A stretch of 34,073 nucleotides of DNA from Effusibacillus lacus (GTDB lineage Bacteria > Bacillota > Bacilli > Tumebacillales > Effusibacillaceae): contig NZ_BDUF01000109.1 in the NCBI RefSeq assembly GCF_002335525.1, positions 230,248 through 264,320 on the forward strand, read 5' to 3'. Under the pieces are notes generated by a model. It was given only the letters and a program-made list of their open reading frames with translations. It searched no databases and was not told the DNA's origin. Of the stretch, positions 1-7,918 are shown piece by piece (position 1 is the first letter of the stretch; each line of letters starts with the position of its first letter). Both the position numbers and the translations under genes were made by a program.

Positions 1-1015
1 AGATGTCCTGAATGACCGCCACACTGCCTTTCAATTGCCCTTTTACCAATACCGGGGCAACGTTGACCATGACTTCCCTTCGGTTGGGACCCACTTTCAT
101 CTGAACACCCCGTACCGGTTGTCCGGTCTTCAGAACCCGCATATGCATGCTCTCCCCCTCGGCAATATCGACTGTTGCCGGTTTCCCGATTACTTCGTTT
201 TGCGTCAGTCCGGTCAAACGGGTATAGGCAGGGTTAATCAGCAGTCCGTGCCCCCTTTCGTCCACAACCGAAATCGCGTCTTGCGTAGAATTGATAATGG
301 CGCTGAGAAGAGATTGGATTTCTTTCAAATTGGTCACTTCAGCGACCAATTCCTGCACTTCCGTCACATCACGGAATACGGCCACGGCCCCAATGATAAC
401 CGCTTTGTCATCAGTCACCGGTACCCGATTTGTAATAATCCTTGTGTTCCCAAGCGATTGAAGCTGGTTCAATTCCGGATGTCCTGATTGAAGCACGAAG
501 TGAAGCCGTGTGTTGGGAATCACGTCTCGAGCCGCCCGGCCAATGGCCGCTTCGGCCGTGATACCGGTAATCCGCTCGGCGGCAGCATTAAACAGCGTGA
601 TGATCCCTTGGCGATCTACGGCAATCATACCGTCATGGGTGGAATTCAATATAACGTCCAATTCGTGACGCTGCTGCGTCAAGCGTTTAATCAACCGCTC
701 CTTGTCCTCAATCAGGGAGATCAGCAGTTGCGCGATATCTCCGGGAATGAGCAATGCCTGATCAGGTTTCCGGAGTGAGATCGACTGAAACGCATCCTCC
801 GAACCGGTTGCTTCGATTATCAGATCCAATCGGTCGTCCAGGAAGGATTCAAAAGAACTGCTTGTGGGAATGCCCATTTTTTTGGCCAACCGGATTCCGG
901 GCGCGCTCTCATCCAAATCCGCAACTCCAACCACCTGAATCCTTCCTCTTTCCGTTAAGACCCGAAGAATGGAAGTGCCTCCTTTGCCGGCTCCAACCAA
1001 CAGAACCCGTTTCAT
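1..1015 (-). CDS. Sigma-54-dependent activator, BkdR-like, N-terminal part (runs off left edge)
   Basis: Partial gene; 338 codons are visible and the reading frame stays open to base 2. Residues 1-75 form a Rossmann-like segment beginning MKRVLLVGAGKGGTS, and two PAS domains follow at roughly 115-220 and 235-338. This order (nucleotide-fold head, PAS repeats) is that of Bacillus BkdR-type activators, which continue into a sigma-54 AAA+ domain and a Fis-type HTH; those parts would lie left of the window and are not seen. Family members switch on branched-chain keto-acid degradation operons from -24/-12 promoters. The adjacent DUF2627 gene is also a neighbour of bkdR in Bacillus, which supports the assignment. 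The ATG at 1013-1015 is preceded by a modest purine-rich site. The target operon is not visible. Confidence 0.8.
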   Translation of the reverse strand, partial: MKRVLLVGAGKGGTSILRVLTERGRIQVVGVADLDESAPGIRLAKKMGIPTSSSFESFLDDRLDLIIEATGSEDAFQSISLRKPDQALLIPGDIAQLLISLIEDKERLIKRLTQQRHELDVILNSTHDGMIAVDRQGIITLFNAAAERITGITAEAAIGRAARDVIPNTRLHFVLQSGHPELNQLQSLGNTRIITNRVPVTDDKAVIIGAVAVFRDVTEVQELVAEVTNLKEIQSLLSAIINSTQDAISVVDERGHGLLINPAYTRLTGLTQNEVIGKPATVDIAEGESMHMRVLKTGQPVRGVQMKVGPNRREVMVNVAPVLVKGQLKGSVAVIQDI

Positions 1016-1117
1016 ACCCTCACCCGACCTGATTTATGAAATAATGTGCAAGAACTATTTTTCACGCTCATTCTACACTTAAAAACGGGTGCCGTAAACA
1101 AAAACAAATCCTTGCTC

Positions 1118-1146
1118 TTGTGCCGAACGGCAGCGTACTGTATATT
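1118..1146 (+). promoter_or_regulatory. Putative sigma-A promoter of the DUF2627 gene
   Basis: A TTGTGC hexamer (1118-1123) and TATATT (1141-1146) are separated by 17 bases, 25 bases before the ATG. This is a consensus-style match read by eye. Confidence 0.45.
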
Positions 1147-1170
1147 GAGGCGTGAAAGGAAGGGATTCCG

Positions 1171-1437
1171 ATGCTTCGCTTGGTGTCATGGATCATCTTG
1201 ATTTCGATTTTTCTGTTGGCCGGGTACGGGCTCAACATGATCAGGGTGGCCGTTATGGATAATATCGCAGATCCGTCGGTTATCATCTGGTGGCGCGTTC
1301 TGATAGGCAGCATTCTGATGGTTGGCGGACTGTTCTTTCTTGGCGGCTTCATCTACTACCGGGACAAGAAGCGTGGCATTGTCCGCAAGCCTGCCTGGAA
1401 GATCGAACAGGAAATAAAGAAAAAAGGCCGGCAATAA
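1171..1437 (+). CDS. DUF2627 family small membrane protein (YqzF-like)
   Basis: An 88-residue protein with two hydrophobic segments (about residues 3-26 and 40-62) and a basic tail rich in Lys/Arg (RDKKRGIVRKPAWK). Length, two-helix layout and the charged end match the DUF2627/YqzF family of Bacillales, which has no known biochemical function. The ATG follows a GGAAGGG ribosome binding site. It is divergent from the BkdR-like activator and converges on the MraY-like gene. The conserved proximity to bkdR suggests a link with branched-chain acid metabolism or membrane lipid composition, but that is inference. Confidence 0.75.
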   Translation: MLRLVSWIILISIFLLAGYGLNMIRVAVMDNIADPSVIIWWRVLIGSILMVGGLFFLGGFIYYRDKKRGIVRKPAWKIEQEIKKKGRQ

Positions 1438-1455
1438 GGCGCGGCTTAACGCGCC
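1438..1455. terminator. Small GC hairpin between convergent genes
   Basis: GGCGCG (1438-1443) pairs with CGCGCC (1450-1455) across a 6-base loop that contains the stop codon of the leftward gene. On the minus strand a T-run follows only about 15 bases later, so this is a weak terminator candidate. Confidence 0.35.
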
Positions 1456-2330
1456 TCCCCCCGGCCGAACCGATCCATCCAATCAAGCCATTTGTTGTTT
1501 GCAATCAAATCGCTTAACGAACGATGCTCCGTATACCAGTGAAGCGCCAACAAACTGGCCAGTACCATCAGGGTTGCCTTGAAATTGAAGGTTGCCACCG
1601 CAGCATAGCCGATAACCGCTCCCAGAAAATTCGACCCCACATCGCCCATCATCGCTTTTGCCCTGATATCCGCAGGATAGTACCCAAGCGCAACACCGGT
1701 CAGCAAAGACAAGGGAACCAAGGCCTCATATGAAGCAAAATAGATCAGTCCGGCCACTGTCAGCAGACTTCCCTTTAACGCCCTGCCAGGACGAACATCC
1801 AACAAATTGATCCAATTGGCCATCAATGCAATCACCATGGCATCGGCAATCACATTCCCGAACCACGAAAACGACATTCCGGTATATGGGGATCCCCAAA
1901 CGGCAACCCCCAACGCAAATCCTGCCCCACACAACGCTTTCACAAAACCGGTAGTGAGTTCCCCTTCACGTATCCATTTGCGTAAATGCCCCCTAAGACC
2001 ACTGGTTTCGCGGTTTCCTGCCACATCATCCACCAGCCCCAGGAAAGCCATTCCGGAAGCAAGAGTCAAAACCGGTCCCAGCAGAGGAGCCTGCTGCATC
2101 AGCTTGTCCAAAATAATCAGCAATAACCCCACCAGAGCAAACACCAGGTACATGACTGCACCTGCACCCACCGGTATCTGTTGCCCTTTGAAATTTGGCC
2201 TTGTAAGACCCGCTTTGGCCAACATCTTGCAAAAACCCGGGACTGCAATTCGTGTCGCACCTGTACATAAAATGAATCCGGTGATCGCAGAAAGCCAGCC
2301 ATCCCAGTCCGGCTGTTGCCAAAGATTCAT
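1446..2330 (-). CDS. MraY/WecA-like polyprenyl-phosphate sugar-1-phosphate transferase (glycosyltransferase family 4)
   Basis: A 294-residue polytopic membrane protein with about eight to nine hydrophobic segments. Family signatures are visible: an aspartate-rich loop GLVDDVAG followed by GLRGHL, a cytoplasmic NWINLLDVRPGRALKG segment, and GDVGSNFLGA. PF00953 enzymes transfer a sugar-1-phosphate from a UDP-sugar to undecaprenyl phosphate. The donor sugar cannot be read from the sequence. It is the last gene of the steA operon: the ATG lies 4 bases after the stop of the glycosyltransferase gene, with a GGAGGT site. It is shorter than MraY (about 320) and lacks peptidoglycan neighbours, so an accessory envelope glycan is likelier than lipid I. 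Confidence 0.8.
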   Translation of the reverse strand: MNLWQQPDWDGWLSAITGFILCTGATRIAVPGFCKMLAKAGLTRPNFKGQQIPVGAGAVMYLVFALVGLLLIILDKLMQQAPLLGPVLTLASGMAFLGLVDDVAGNRETSGLRGHLRKWIREGELTTGFVKALCGAGFALGVAVWGSPYTGMSFSWFGNVIADAMVIALMANWINLLDVRPGRALKGSLLTVAGLIYFASYEALVPLSLLTGVALGYYPADIRAKAMMGDVGSNFLGAVIGYAAVATFNFKATLMVLASLLALHWYTEHRSLSDLIANNKWLDWMDRFGRGEAR

Positions 2331-2334
2331 CAGT

Positions 2335-3042
2335 CTACCTCCAACTGGATGTGGGTTCTTCCGCTGACGGCATTTCTCCGGAATCCTCCCAGCGCTCCGC
2401 CAGTGCCCTCAGAACATGAACAAATTGTCTTCCCCTATGCAAAAACCCCCTAAGTGTCCTTCCATACTCCCTGTTGTACATGGCCACCGGAACCTCACTC
2501 ACGCGAAATCCCGCCCGCAAGACGTCGATTGTCATGGCAACTTCAGCCCCATATCCGTCCGACAGGGAGAGGCGGCTGATTATCTCTTTGCGAAAGGCCC
2601 GTTGGCCGGACAGCGGGGAACTGGCGACGAACCCGGTCAACCTTCTGATTCCCCAAACGGCCAGCCCTTTTACCAGGCCAAACCCGTTTTTCCCTTCCGG
2701 TGGCGGAAAGGCAGCAATGGTCAGATCCGAGACACCTTCCATTACAGGTTGGATCAGCTTGCGGATTTCGCAGGCCCCTTCTCCCATATCCGCGTCCACA
2801 ACCACCACAATGTCGCTTTGAATGGACTGAAAACCGGTGCGCAACGCCTGACCTTTGCCATAGTTCCGCTGGTGCCAAACCACACGGGCTCCCGCCCGGA
2901 GTGATTCGGATGTGGTGTCATCTGTCGATCCGTCATCCACGACCAGCACTTCGTTCACTTCGGGCAAGGATTGAACTGCCTGAATGGTAGCGCCAATGCG
3001 CTCCGCTTCGTTATAGGCAGGGATAATCACCCCTACACGCAT
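2335..3042 (-). CDS. Family 2 glycosyltransferase (dolichyl-phosphate-sugar synthase-like)
   Basis: A 235-residue soluble GT-A enzyme. The start MRVGVIIPAYNEAERIG, the VVDDGSTDDT nucleotide-binding motif (about 34-43) and the DADMGE metal-binding DxD motif (about 82-87) are typical of GT2 enzymes that load a sugar onto a polyprenyl phosphate or extend a lipid-linked glycan. There is no C-terminal membrane domain. The ATG follows two bases after the steB stop with a GGGAGG site, so it is translationally linked to steB and to the downstream MraY-like transferase. Together the two enzymes suggest a short lipid-linked saccharide pathway tied to SteAB. Donor and acceptor are unknown. Confidence 0.85.
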   Translation of the reverse strand: MRVGVIIPAYNEAERIGATIQAVQSLPEVNEVLVVDDGSTDDTTSESLRAGARVVWHQRNYGKGQALRTGFQSIQSDIVVVVDADMGEGACEIRKLIQPVMEGVSDLTIAAFPPPEGKNGFGLVKGLAVWGIRRLTGFVASSPLSGQRAFRKEIISRLSLSDGYGAEVAMTIDVLRAGFRVSEVPVAMYNREYGRTLRGFLHRGRQFVHVLRALAERWEDSGEMPSAEEPTSSWR

Positions 3043-3044
3043 GC

Positions 3045-3947
3045 TTAATCGCCTCCCGCAGATGCCCCAATCGGTTGGTTATCCCACATGGGCAGCAAAG
3101 ACTGGGCTGTTGGTTTGATACCGAAGTTTCCTTCTTTTCCGCTTATCAGTTCAGCAGCCGCCAGCAGGCCGCTGGCTTGATCCAGATTGTCCACCGTGGA
3201 AATCCCAAGGTTCCGGTAAGCCGGTATGGCTGATATTTCATTGTCGGTTCTTTCGGTACCGATCACACGCAGATTTTGTTTGAGGATCTCTTTGATTAAC
3301 GGAACATCAAACAGTTGAAGCCGCAGCTGCGGGCTGCGACCCGGTCCCGACAACAGAAGAACGGCATCTGGAGGTGTGCCCAAATGCCCTTGAATGTCGA
3401 TCCAGCCTTTTTCCTTTAGAATTCCTGGCCAATTGGCGATTGAGATTCCGGCTATGCTGTCAGCCAGCGACTTGGCCGAATGAGCGAGTACCATGGTGCC
3501 GTTCGTTTCACCTGGCAACCCCAGGCCCTGCGCAAGCACCGGCAAGGAGGCCGCGTCAAGCACAAGTTCCGGGTCTTTCACTCTGATCACCGCCTGCACC
3601 TGTGCCCCCGAACTTTGCAGCCAGTCAGCCACTCTTGCCGGGTCTCCTTTTTCCATCTGGATCAGGACAATCTTCTTGCCCGTCAATTTCTGCTTCATAT
3701 AAGAATTGGCCAACTGCCCCAAGGCGTGATCCAATTGGCTGGTCTGTCGCATCAATTCCGTTACTTTGCGGTTATATTTCACATTCTCGGCCCTTGCGGC
3801 GTTATATTTCTCTTCCAGGCGGTTCATCAGGGACAACTGCTCTTTCGGAAACAATTCCTGACCTGCGGAACCTCCCAACAAAATGCCAATTCCCAACGCC
3901 ATAAAGACTGCAATGATCGTGGTAAGATGGTAACGGTACCCGTACAC
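3045..3947 (-). CDS. steB: SteB/MctB-family membrane protein (annotated elsewhere as copper transporter)
   Basis: 300 residues starting from GTG with an AGGGGGTGA site that overlaps the end of steA. One N-terminal transmembrane helix (about residues 8-27) is followed by a coiled coil (about 30-75, with LEEKYNAARAENVKYNRK) and an extracytoplasmic alpha/beta domain. This is the architecture of PF11382, which contains mycobacterial MctB and corynebacterial SteB. SteB acts with SteA in the cell-separation pathway of Corynebacterineae. The family name 'copper transporter' comes from MctB; nothing metal-binding is evident here. Adjacency to a SteA homologue makes the SteB reading the better one. 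Confidence 0.8.
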   Translation of the reverse strand: MYGYRYHLTTIIAVFMALGIGILLGGSAGQELFPKEQLSLMNRLEEKYNAARAENVKYNRKVTELMRQTSQLDHALGQLANSYMKQKLTGKKIVLIQMEKGDPARVADWLQSSGAQVQAVIRVKDPELVLDAASLPVLAQGLGLPGETNGTMVLAHSAKSLADSIAGISIANWPGILKEKGWIDIQGHLGTPPDAVLLLSGPGRSPQLRLQLFDVPLIKEILKQNLRVIGTERTDNEISAIPAYRNLGISTVDNLDQASGLLAAAELISGKEGNFGIKPTAQSLLPMWDNQPIGASAGGD

Positions 3948-3958
3948 CCGGTCACCCC

Positions 3959-5134
3959 CTAAACAAACAACAGTTTCAATTTCAAATAGAGAATTCGAAG
4001 GATATTTCGAACGACCGGATTGACGGCCGCCAACACCGCCACCGGTATGAGACTTGCCACCATCACCACGGCAAGGGATTTCCAGGTCATGCTTGTCTGG
4101 TACAATTGGCTGACACCCTTTGCATCAACCAGTTTGGGGCCGACACGCAACCGGGTCAAAAGTGTGCTGGCCATACCTTTCCTCCCTTTTTCGAGAAAAT
4201 CTATCATATTCGTATGAGTCCCAACGGCGACAATCAAAGACGCTCCCATTTCATGCGCCACCAGCATGGCAATATCTTCACTGGTGCCGGGTGCCGCGTA
4301 TATGTGGGCCTTCAATCCCAGACTTTGCACCCGTTTCAATCCGGGAGCCCGTCCGTCCGTATATGCATGAACCAACAGTTCCGCTCCACAGGTCAACGCT
4401 TTGTCCGTTACAGAGTCCATGTCCCCTACGATCAGATCCGGGTGAAAACCGGCTTGAAGCAAAGCGTCCGCCCCCCCGTCAACACCGATTACGACCGGTT
4501 TTTGTTCTTTTATGTAATGGGCGATCGTTTGCAGATCCTCCTGGTATGTGCTGCCGCGCACCACGACCAGAGCATGTCTTCCCTGTATCCGGACCTTCAG
4601 GTCGGGTACGGGCAAGGGACCCAGGAAAAAGTCCTTCTCACGGGCTGCGTGCTGCAAAGTGTTATCAAGAAACCGGTGGAGTTCGGTGGAGGAATTCATT
4701 CTTGCAATCGCCATTCTCTGACCGATTTCTTCCAGAGTCACCATTTTTCCCTGGCCTGCATAACGATCCTGAACATAGAGAGACCCGCCAATAATCGTCA
4801 TAAAATCGCCGTCTTGGACCACATCCAACAGACTCGGCACTTCATCGTCAATGTCGTTTTCGACCATATCAAGGAGTGGAATACCTGCTTGAAGCAACAA
4901 CAACGGACCCCGGTTCGGGTAACGTCCCGTCATGGAACATCTGGTGTTGACAACTGCGGAGACCCTTGCTTCAATCAATCCCTTGGCCGCGATCTCATCC
5001 AGATCTTCATGGGCCAGTATGGCAATTTCAAAAGGCCGCAAGCGGGGAATCAAATGCTTGGTTTTGGTGTCACAGCGCACATATCCGGCTGCGCGAACCG
5101 GTTCGGTCCGTTGAAGTTTAGAAACCGTCGCCAT
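3959..5134 (-). CDS. steA: SteA-like putative cytokinetic ring protein
   Basis: 391 residues from the ATG at 5132-5134, which has a GGAAGG site about 10 bases upstream. The open frame extends further upstream but that part is not protein-like. The central domain carries a thiamine-pyrophosphokinase-like signature, VIGVDGGADAL followed by HPDLIVGDMDSV (about residues 215-241). The C-terminus has one transmembrane helix (about 353-373). Both are hallmarks of the SteA family. In Corynebacterineae SteA localises to the division septum and works with SteB upstream of RipA/RipC peptidoglycan hydrolases. It is first in an operon with steB, a GT2 and an MraY-like enzyme. The role in a spore-forming Firmicute is inferred. 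Confidence 0.85.
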   Translation of the reverse strand: MATVSKLQRTEPVRAAGYVRCDTKTKHLIPRLRPFEIAILAHEDLDEIAAKGLIEARVSAVVNTRCSMTGRYPNRGPLLLLQAGIPLLDMVENDIDDEVPSLLDVVQDGDFMTIIGGSLYVQDRYAGQGKMVTLEEIGQRMAIARMNSSTELHRFLDNTLQHAAREKDFFLGPLPVPDLKVRIQGRHALVVVRGSTYQEDLQTIAHYIKEQKPVVIGVDGGADALLQAGFHPDLIVGDMDSVTDKALTCGAELLVHAYTDGRAPGLKRVQSLGLKAHIYAAPGTSEDIAMLVAHEMGASLIVAVGTHTNMIDFLEKGRKGMASTLLTRLRVGPKLVDAKGVSQLYQTSMTWKSLAVVMVASLIPVAVLAAVNPVVRNILRILYLKLKLLFV

Positions 5135-5250
5135 ACCGCCCAATCCTTCCCTTTCAGGATGATCTTTGGGACTAGTATGGATTTCCAGCATATTTTTCAT
5201 ACAAAACGAAAAATAACTAAATGGAAGCACCGAGAGGAGGTCTATGCGAT

Positions 5251-5430
5251 ATGTACGATGACGTTCATTATGCAAATGAAGATGATACAAGAGAGGATAA
5301 GGATTCGATGGAAAATGACGGCGGTGGTGTCATACCCGAAAATGCAAAAAACGGTGTACTTGTTGAACGTCAGAACTTAAGTGTCAGAGGGATGCCTGCA
5401 GATCCCGAAAATTATAAAAGCGGGGAATAA
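5251..5430 (+). CDS. Small acidic hypothetical protein
   Basis: 59 residues from the ATG at 5251, which has a strong AGGAGGT site at 5235-5241. An upstream in-frame ATG at 5221 has no ribosome binding site. The protein is hydrophilic, very rich in Asp/Glu/Asn, with no hydrophobic segment, cysteines or recognisable fold, and is probably disordered. It is divergent from steA and its stop lies in the loop of the shared terminator 5417-5445. A weak promoter (TTGGGA 5166-5171, CATATT 5189-5194, 17-base spacer) precedes it. No family recognised; the good ribosome binding site is the main reason to believe it. Confidence 0.55.
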   Translation: MYDDVHYANEDDTREDKDSMENDGGGVIPENAKNGVLVERQNLSVRGMPADPENYKSGE

Positions 5431-5445
5431 TCCAATCCCCGCTTT
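5417..5445. terminator. Bidirectional terminator between small ORF and moaC
   Basis: A perfect 10-bp stem, AAAGCGGGGA (5417-5426) with TCCCCGCTTT (5436-5445), and a 9-base loop. The minus-strand continuation is T-rich (TTTTATAATTTT), so it mainly ends the moaA-moaC transcript. Confidence 0.8.
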
Positions 5446-5460
5446 CCGGTATGTTTGTAT

Positions 5461-5946
5461 TCAGATATTGCCGCGCCGATAGTCTCCGCTCTTGCCGCCT
5501 GTTTTCTCCAGTAAACAAATATTGGAGATCACCATGCCTTTATCAATGGCCTTGCACATGTCGTATACCGTCAGGGCGGACACGGAAACTGCAGTCAACG
5601 CTTCCATTTCCACTCCTGTGACACCTGTAACCCTACAGGTGCCGTAAATGTCGAGGGCATTCTCTTCGGGACGTTCCTCAAACCGGATGTCCACCTTGGT
5701 TAACGGCAAAGGATGACACATGGGAATGATGTCGGATGTCTTCTTGGCAGCCATAATGCCGGCAACCTGAGCCACTCCCAGTACGTCCCCTTTCGCCATC
5801 TTCCCTTCCCGGATCCGGGTGAGAGTTTCAGGCAGCATGGTAATTCTTGCATAGGCAGTGGCTGTACGCTGCGTTATCTGTTTGTCCGAGACGTCTACCA
5901 TATGGGCGCGCCCTTGTTCGTTGAAATGCGTCAATTCCTTGGTCAT
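5461..5946 (-). CDS. moaC: Cyclic pyranopterin monophosphate synthase MoaC
   Basis: 161 residues, the usual length for MoaC. It converts the MoaA product (3',8-cyclo-GTP) to cyclic pyranopterin monophosphate in molybdenum cofactor synthesis. The conserved segments are present: MVDVSDK near residue 16, [15 protein letters not shown] (catalytic Lys and His) near 68-82, and [16 protein letters not shown]. It starts 10 bases after the moaA stop with a GGGAGAG site, so it is the second gene of the moaA-moaC transcript, and it is followed by the 5417-5445 terminator. Confidence 0.97.
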   Translation of the reverse strand: MTKELTHFNEQGRAHMVDVSDKQITQRTATAYARITMLPETLTRIREGKMAKGDVLGVAQVAGIMAAKKTSDIIPMCHPLPLTKVDIRFEERPEENALDIYGTCRVTGVTGVEMEALTAVSVSALTVYDMCKAIDKGMVISNICLLEKTGGKSGDYRRGNI

Positions 5947-5956
5947 ATGCTCTCCC

Positions 5957-6991
5957 TTACCCGCCGATTTGCGACATCCGCCTTACCGTGGGTTCGTGAC
6001 TCAATTCTTCGCCAAACAACACCTTGGCCATTTCATGGCTCTCCGGCTTGATGTCAAGCGCACGGAAAAACAAGTCTTCCAACGCTTGCTCATCCCCGAT
6101 ATATTTGCGGACATTGAATTCATCCTGCCAGAACAGACAAGGCTTGATGTTGCCGTCGGCAGTCAAACGCAACCGGTTGCAGCTCTCGCAAAAATGATCG
6201 CTGACCGGGTGAATCAAACCAAAGGATCCCTTTGCGCCAGGCAGCCTGAAGTACTCGGCCGGGCCGTTGCCAAACACCGACTGAGTTGGCTCGGGCGTCA
6301 TTCCCATGGCTTCACATCTTTCCTTTACATATTCCAGCGGCAGATACAAGTCCCGCCAGCCGTTATCATCGTGTCCAATCGGCATGTATTCGATAAAGCG
6401 AACATGAACCTCCCGTTCCAGGGTCATGCGGAGGAAATCATCCACTTCATCATCGTTGAACCGGTTCATAAGGACGACATTCAGCTTGATCGGGTTGAAA
6501 CCGACCCTAAACGAAGCCTCCAGTCCGGCCAGAACCTTGCTGACATCGCCGCCTCGCGTAATCTTTGCGAATCGTTCCTGCTTCATGGAATCCAGTGAGA
6601 TGTTGACGCGGGTCACTCCGGCCTTCCTCAGCTTCTCTGCCTTCTGCGCCAGGAAGATTCCATTGGTCGTCAGCGCAATGTCTTCAATTCCCGGGATGGC
6701 AGACAGACGGCTGACAAGCTTCTCCACATTGGGCCGAACCAGCGGCTCTCCGCCTGTCAGGCGCAAGCGGCGAACTCCCAGCTTCGCTGCCATGCGGACC
6801 ACGGCTTCAATTTCGTCAAACGTGAGATGTTTGTCGTTTTCCATGAACTGCATGCCTTCTTCCGGCATGCAGTACACGCAGCGCAGATTGCACCTGTCGG
6901 TCAGGGAAATCCGCAGGTAGTCATGAACTCTTCCAAACTTGTCCGTCAATGTACGATTCACTGTGTAAGGTACGACTGCCAATGGTTCCAT
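5957..6991 (-). CDS. moaA: GTP 3',8-cyclase MoaA (radical SAM)
   Basis: 344 residues. The radical-SAM cluster motif CNLRCVYC supplies Cys34, Cys38 and Cys41, and the second cluster ligands appear in the C-terminal [13 protein letters not shown]...KPC region. The SAM-binding [10 protein letters not shown] motif is present. The chain ends in the conserved Gly-Gly (RRMSQIGG), which is needed for activity in the family. The ATG is preceded by an AAAGGAG site. It is first gene of the moaA-moaC operon, transcribed away from the moaD-moaE fusion. It catalyses the first committed step from GTP to molybdopterin. Confidence 0.97.
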   Translation of the reverse strand: MEPLAVVPYTVNRTLTDKFGRVHDYLRISLTDRCNLRCVYCMPEEGMQFMENDKHLTFDEIEAVVRMAAKLGVRRLRLTGGEPLVRPNVEKLVSRLSAIPGIEDIALTTNGIFLAQKAEKLRKAGVTRVNISLDSMKQERFAKITRGGDVSKVLAGLEASFRVGFNPIKLNVVLMNRFNDDEVDDFLRMTLEREVHVRFIEYMPIGHDDNGWRDLYLPLEYVKERCEAMGMTPEPTQSVFGNGPAEYFRLPGAKGSFGLIHPVSDHFCESCNRLRLTADGNIKPCLFWQDEFNVRKYIGDEQALEDLFFRALDIKPESHEMAKVLFGEELSHEPTVRRMSQIGG

Positions 6992-7108
6992 TGTTCAATC
7001 TCCTTTCCAAATTCGGGAGGATAAAGCGTTTCCGCCATATCCCTGTCGATCCGCTATCCATAGTGAAATGTTTGCTGAACTTTTACCTTAGGAATGCGGA
7101 TTCGGAGA

Positions 7109-7130
7109 TATAATTACATGTATTATAGCA
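7109..7130. promoter_or_regulatory. Overlapping divergent -10 elements between moaA and moaDE
   Basis: On the minus strand TGCTATAAT (7122-7130) is an extended -10 element facing moaA. On the plus strand TATAAT (7109-7114) faces moaDE. No good -35 hexamers are seen. The two elements lie within 22 bases, so the two transcripts may compete for polymerase or share a regulator. Confidence 0.4.
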
Positions 7131-7185
7131 TAAATCATTGGAACTCTCCTGCTTGTATGATATGTTTTTTACGGGGTGAACAGTA

Positions 7186-7887
7186 ATGACATTGAAAGTT
7201 CGATTTTTTGCAGGTGTCGCGGAAGCGACCGGACAGCGGGAATATACGGTATCTTTGGAAGAAGGTGCAACTGTTGCGGATCTGCTTGCCAAACTGCAAG
7301 AGGCATTCCCAAATGCGGCCGATCTTTTGGCAAAAAGTTTTTTTTCGGTCAATCAGGAATATGCCGATTTTCATACCGTAATCAGAAACGGGGATGAGCT
7401 TGCCGTAATCCCGCCTGTATCCGGTGGTTCCGGAGCCGATGCCCGCTTTGAGATTACTTCGGAGCCGTTATCAGCCGACAAAATCATACAAAAGGTATCC
7501 AATCCCTATGCGGGTGCCATTCTTACCTTTGTGGGAACCGTTCGGGAGTTTACCCACGGACAGCGTACGGTGCTGTTAGAGTACGAAGCCTATCCCGAAA
7601 TGGCTGTGAAGAAAATGGCGGAGATTGCAGCCGAAATTGAAGAAAAATGGCCTGGCACACAAGTGGCCATCAGTCATCGGATCGGAAGACTGGAGATTGA
7701 GGAAGCTTCCGTCATGATCGCGGTGGCAACCCCCCACCGGGCTGCCTCCTTTGAAGCGGGCCGCTATGCGATTGAACGATTGAAGCAGGTCGTGCCCATC
7801 TGGAAAAAAGAAATTTGGGAAGACGGCTCGGAGTGGAAAGGACACCAGCAAGGCCCCTGGAATCCGCTGGTGAATCCCCTGGAGTAA
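7186..7887 (+). CDS. Fused molybdopterin synthase MoaD-MoaE
   Basis: 233 residues. Residues 1-81 are a MoaD ubiquitin-like sulfur carrier (MTLKVRFFAGVAEATG..., ending PPVSGG at 76-81). Residues from about 87 to 225 are a MoaE catalytic subunit (GAILTFVGTVREFTHG, YEAYPEMAVKKM, HRIGRLEIEEASV, VPIWKKEIWEDG). Molybdopterin synthase normally has separate MoaD and MoaE chains and needs a free MoaD C-terminal Gly-Gly to carry the thiocarboxylate. Here Gly80-Gly81 is internal, followed by SGADARFEI. Fusions of this kind are known (mycobacterial MoaX) and require cleavage after the Gly-Gly. The ATG follows a GGGGTGA site. Next gene is the likely sulfur-carrier adenylyltransferase. Confidence 0.93.
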   Translation: MTLKVRFFAGVAEATGQREYTVSLEEGATVADLLAKLQEAFPNAADLLAKSFFSVNQEYADFHTVIRNGDELAVIPPVSGGSGADARFEITSEPLSADKIIQKVSNPYAGAILTFVGTVREFTHGQRTVLLEYEAYPEMAVKKMAEIAAEIEEKWPGTQVAISHRIGRLEIEEASVMIAVATPHRAASFEAGRYAIERLKQVVPIWKKEIWEDGSEWKGHQQGPWNPLVNPLE

Positions 7888-7918
7888 GGATTCCCCGCCT
7901 GTTGGGAGGACAGTTGAA

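Noticed and set aside
35-1032. Three plus-strand frames at the left edge
   Set aside because: They are antisense to the BkdR-like activator, whose minus-strand frame is open to the window edge and shows clear PAS and nucleotide-fold sequence.
3045-3947. Copper transporter annotation for the steB gene
   Set aside because: One membrane helix plus coiled coil and no metal-binding motifs; the family name derives from MctB, and the steA neighbour indicates SteB.
4106-5380. A 424-codon open frame on the plus strand
   Set aside because: It is the antisense shadow of steA: steA has family motifs, operon spacing and ribosome sites, whereas this frame has a low-complexity-like, unrecognisable product.
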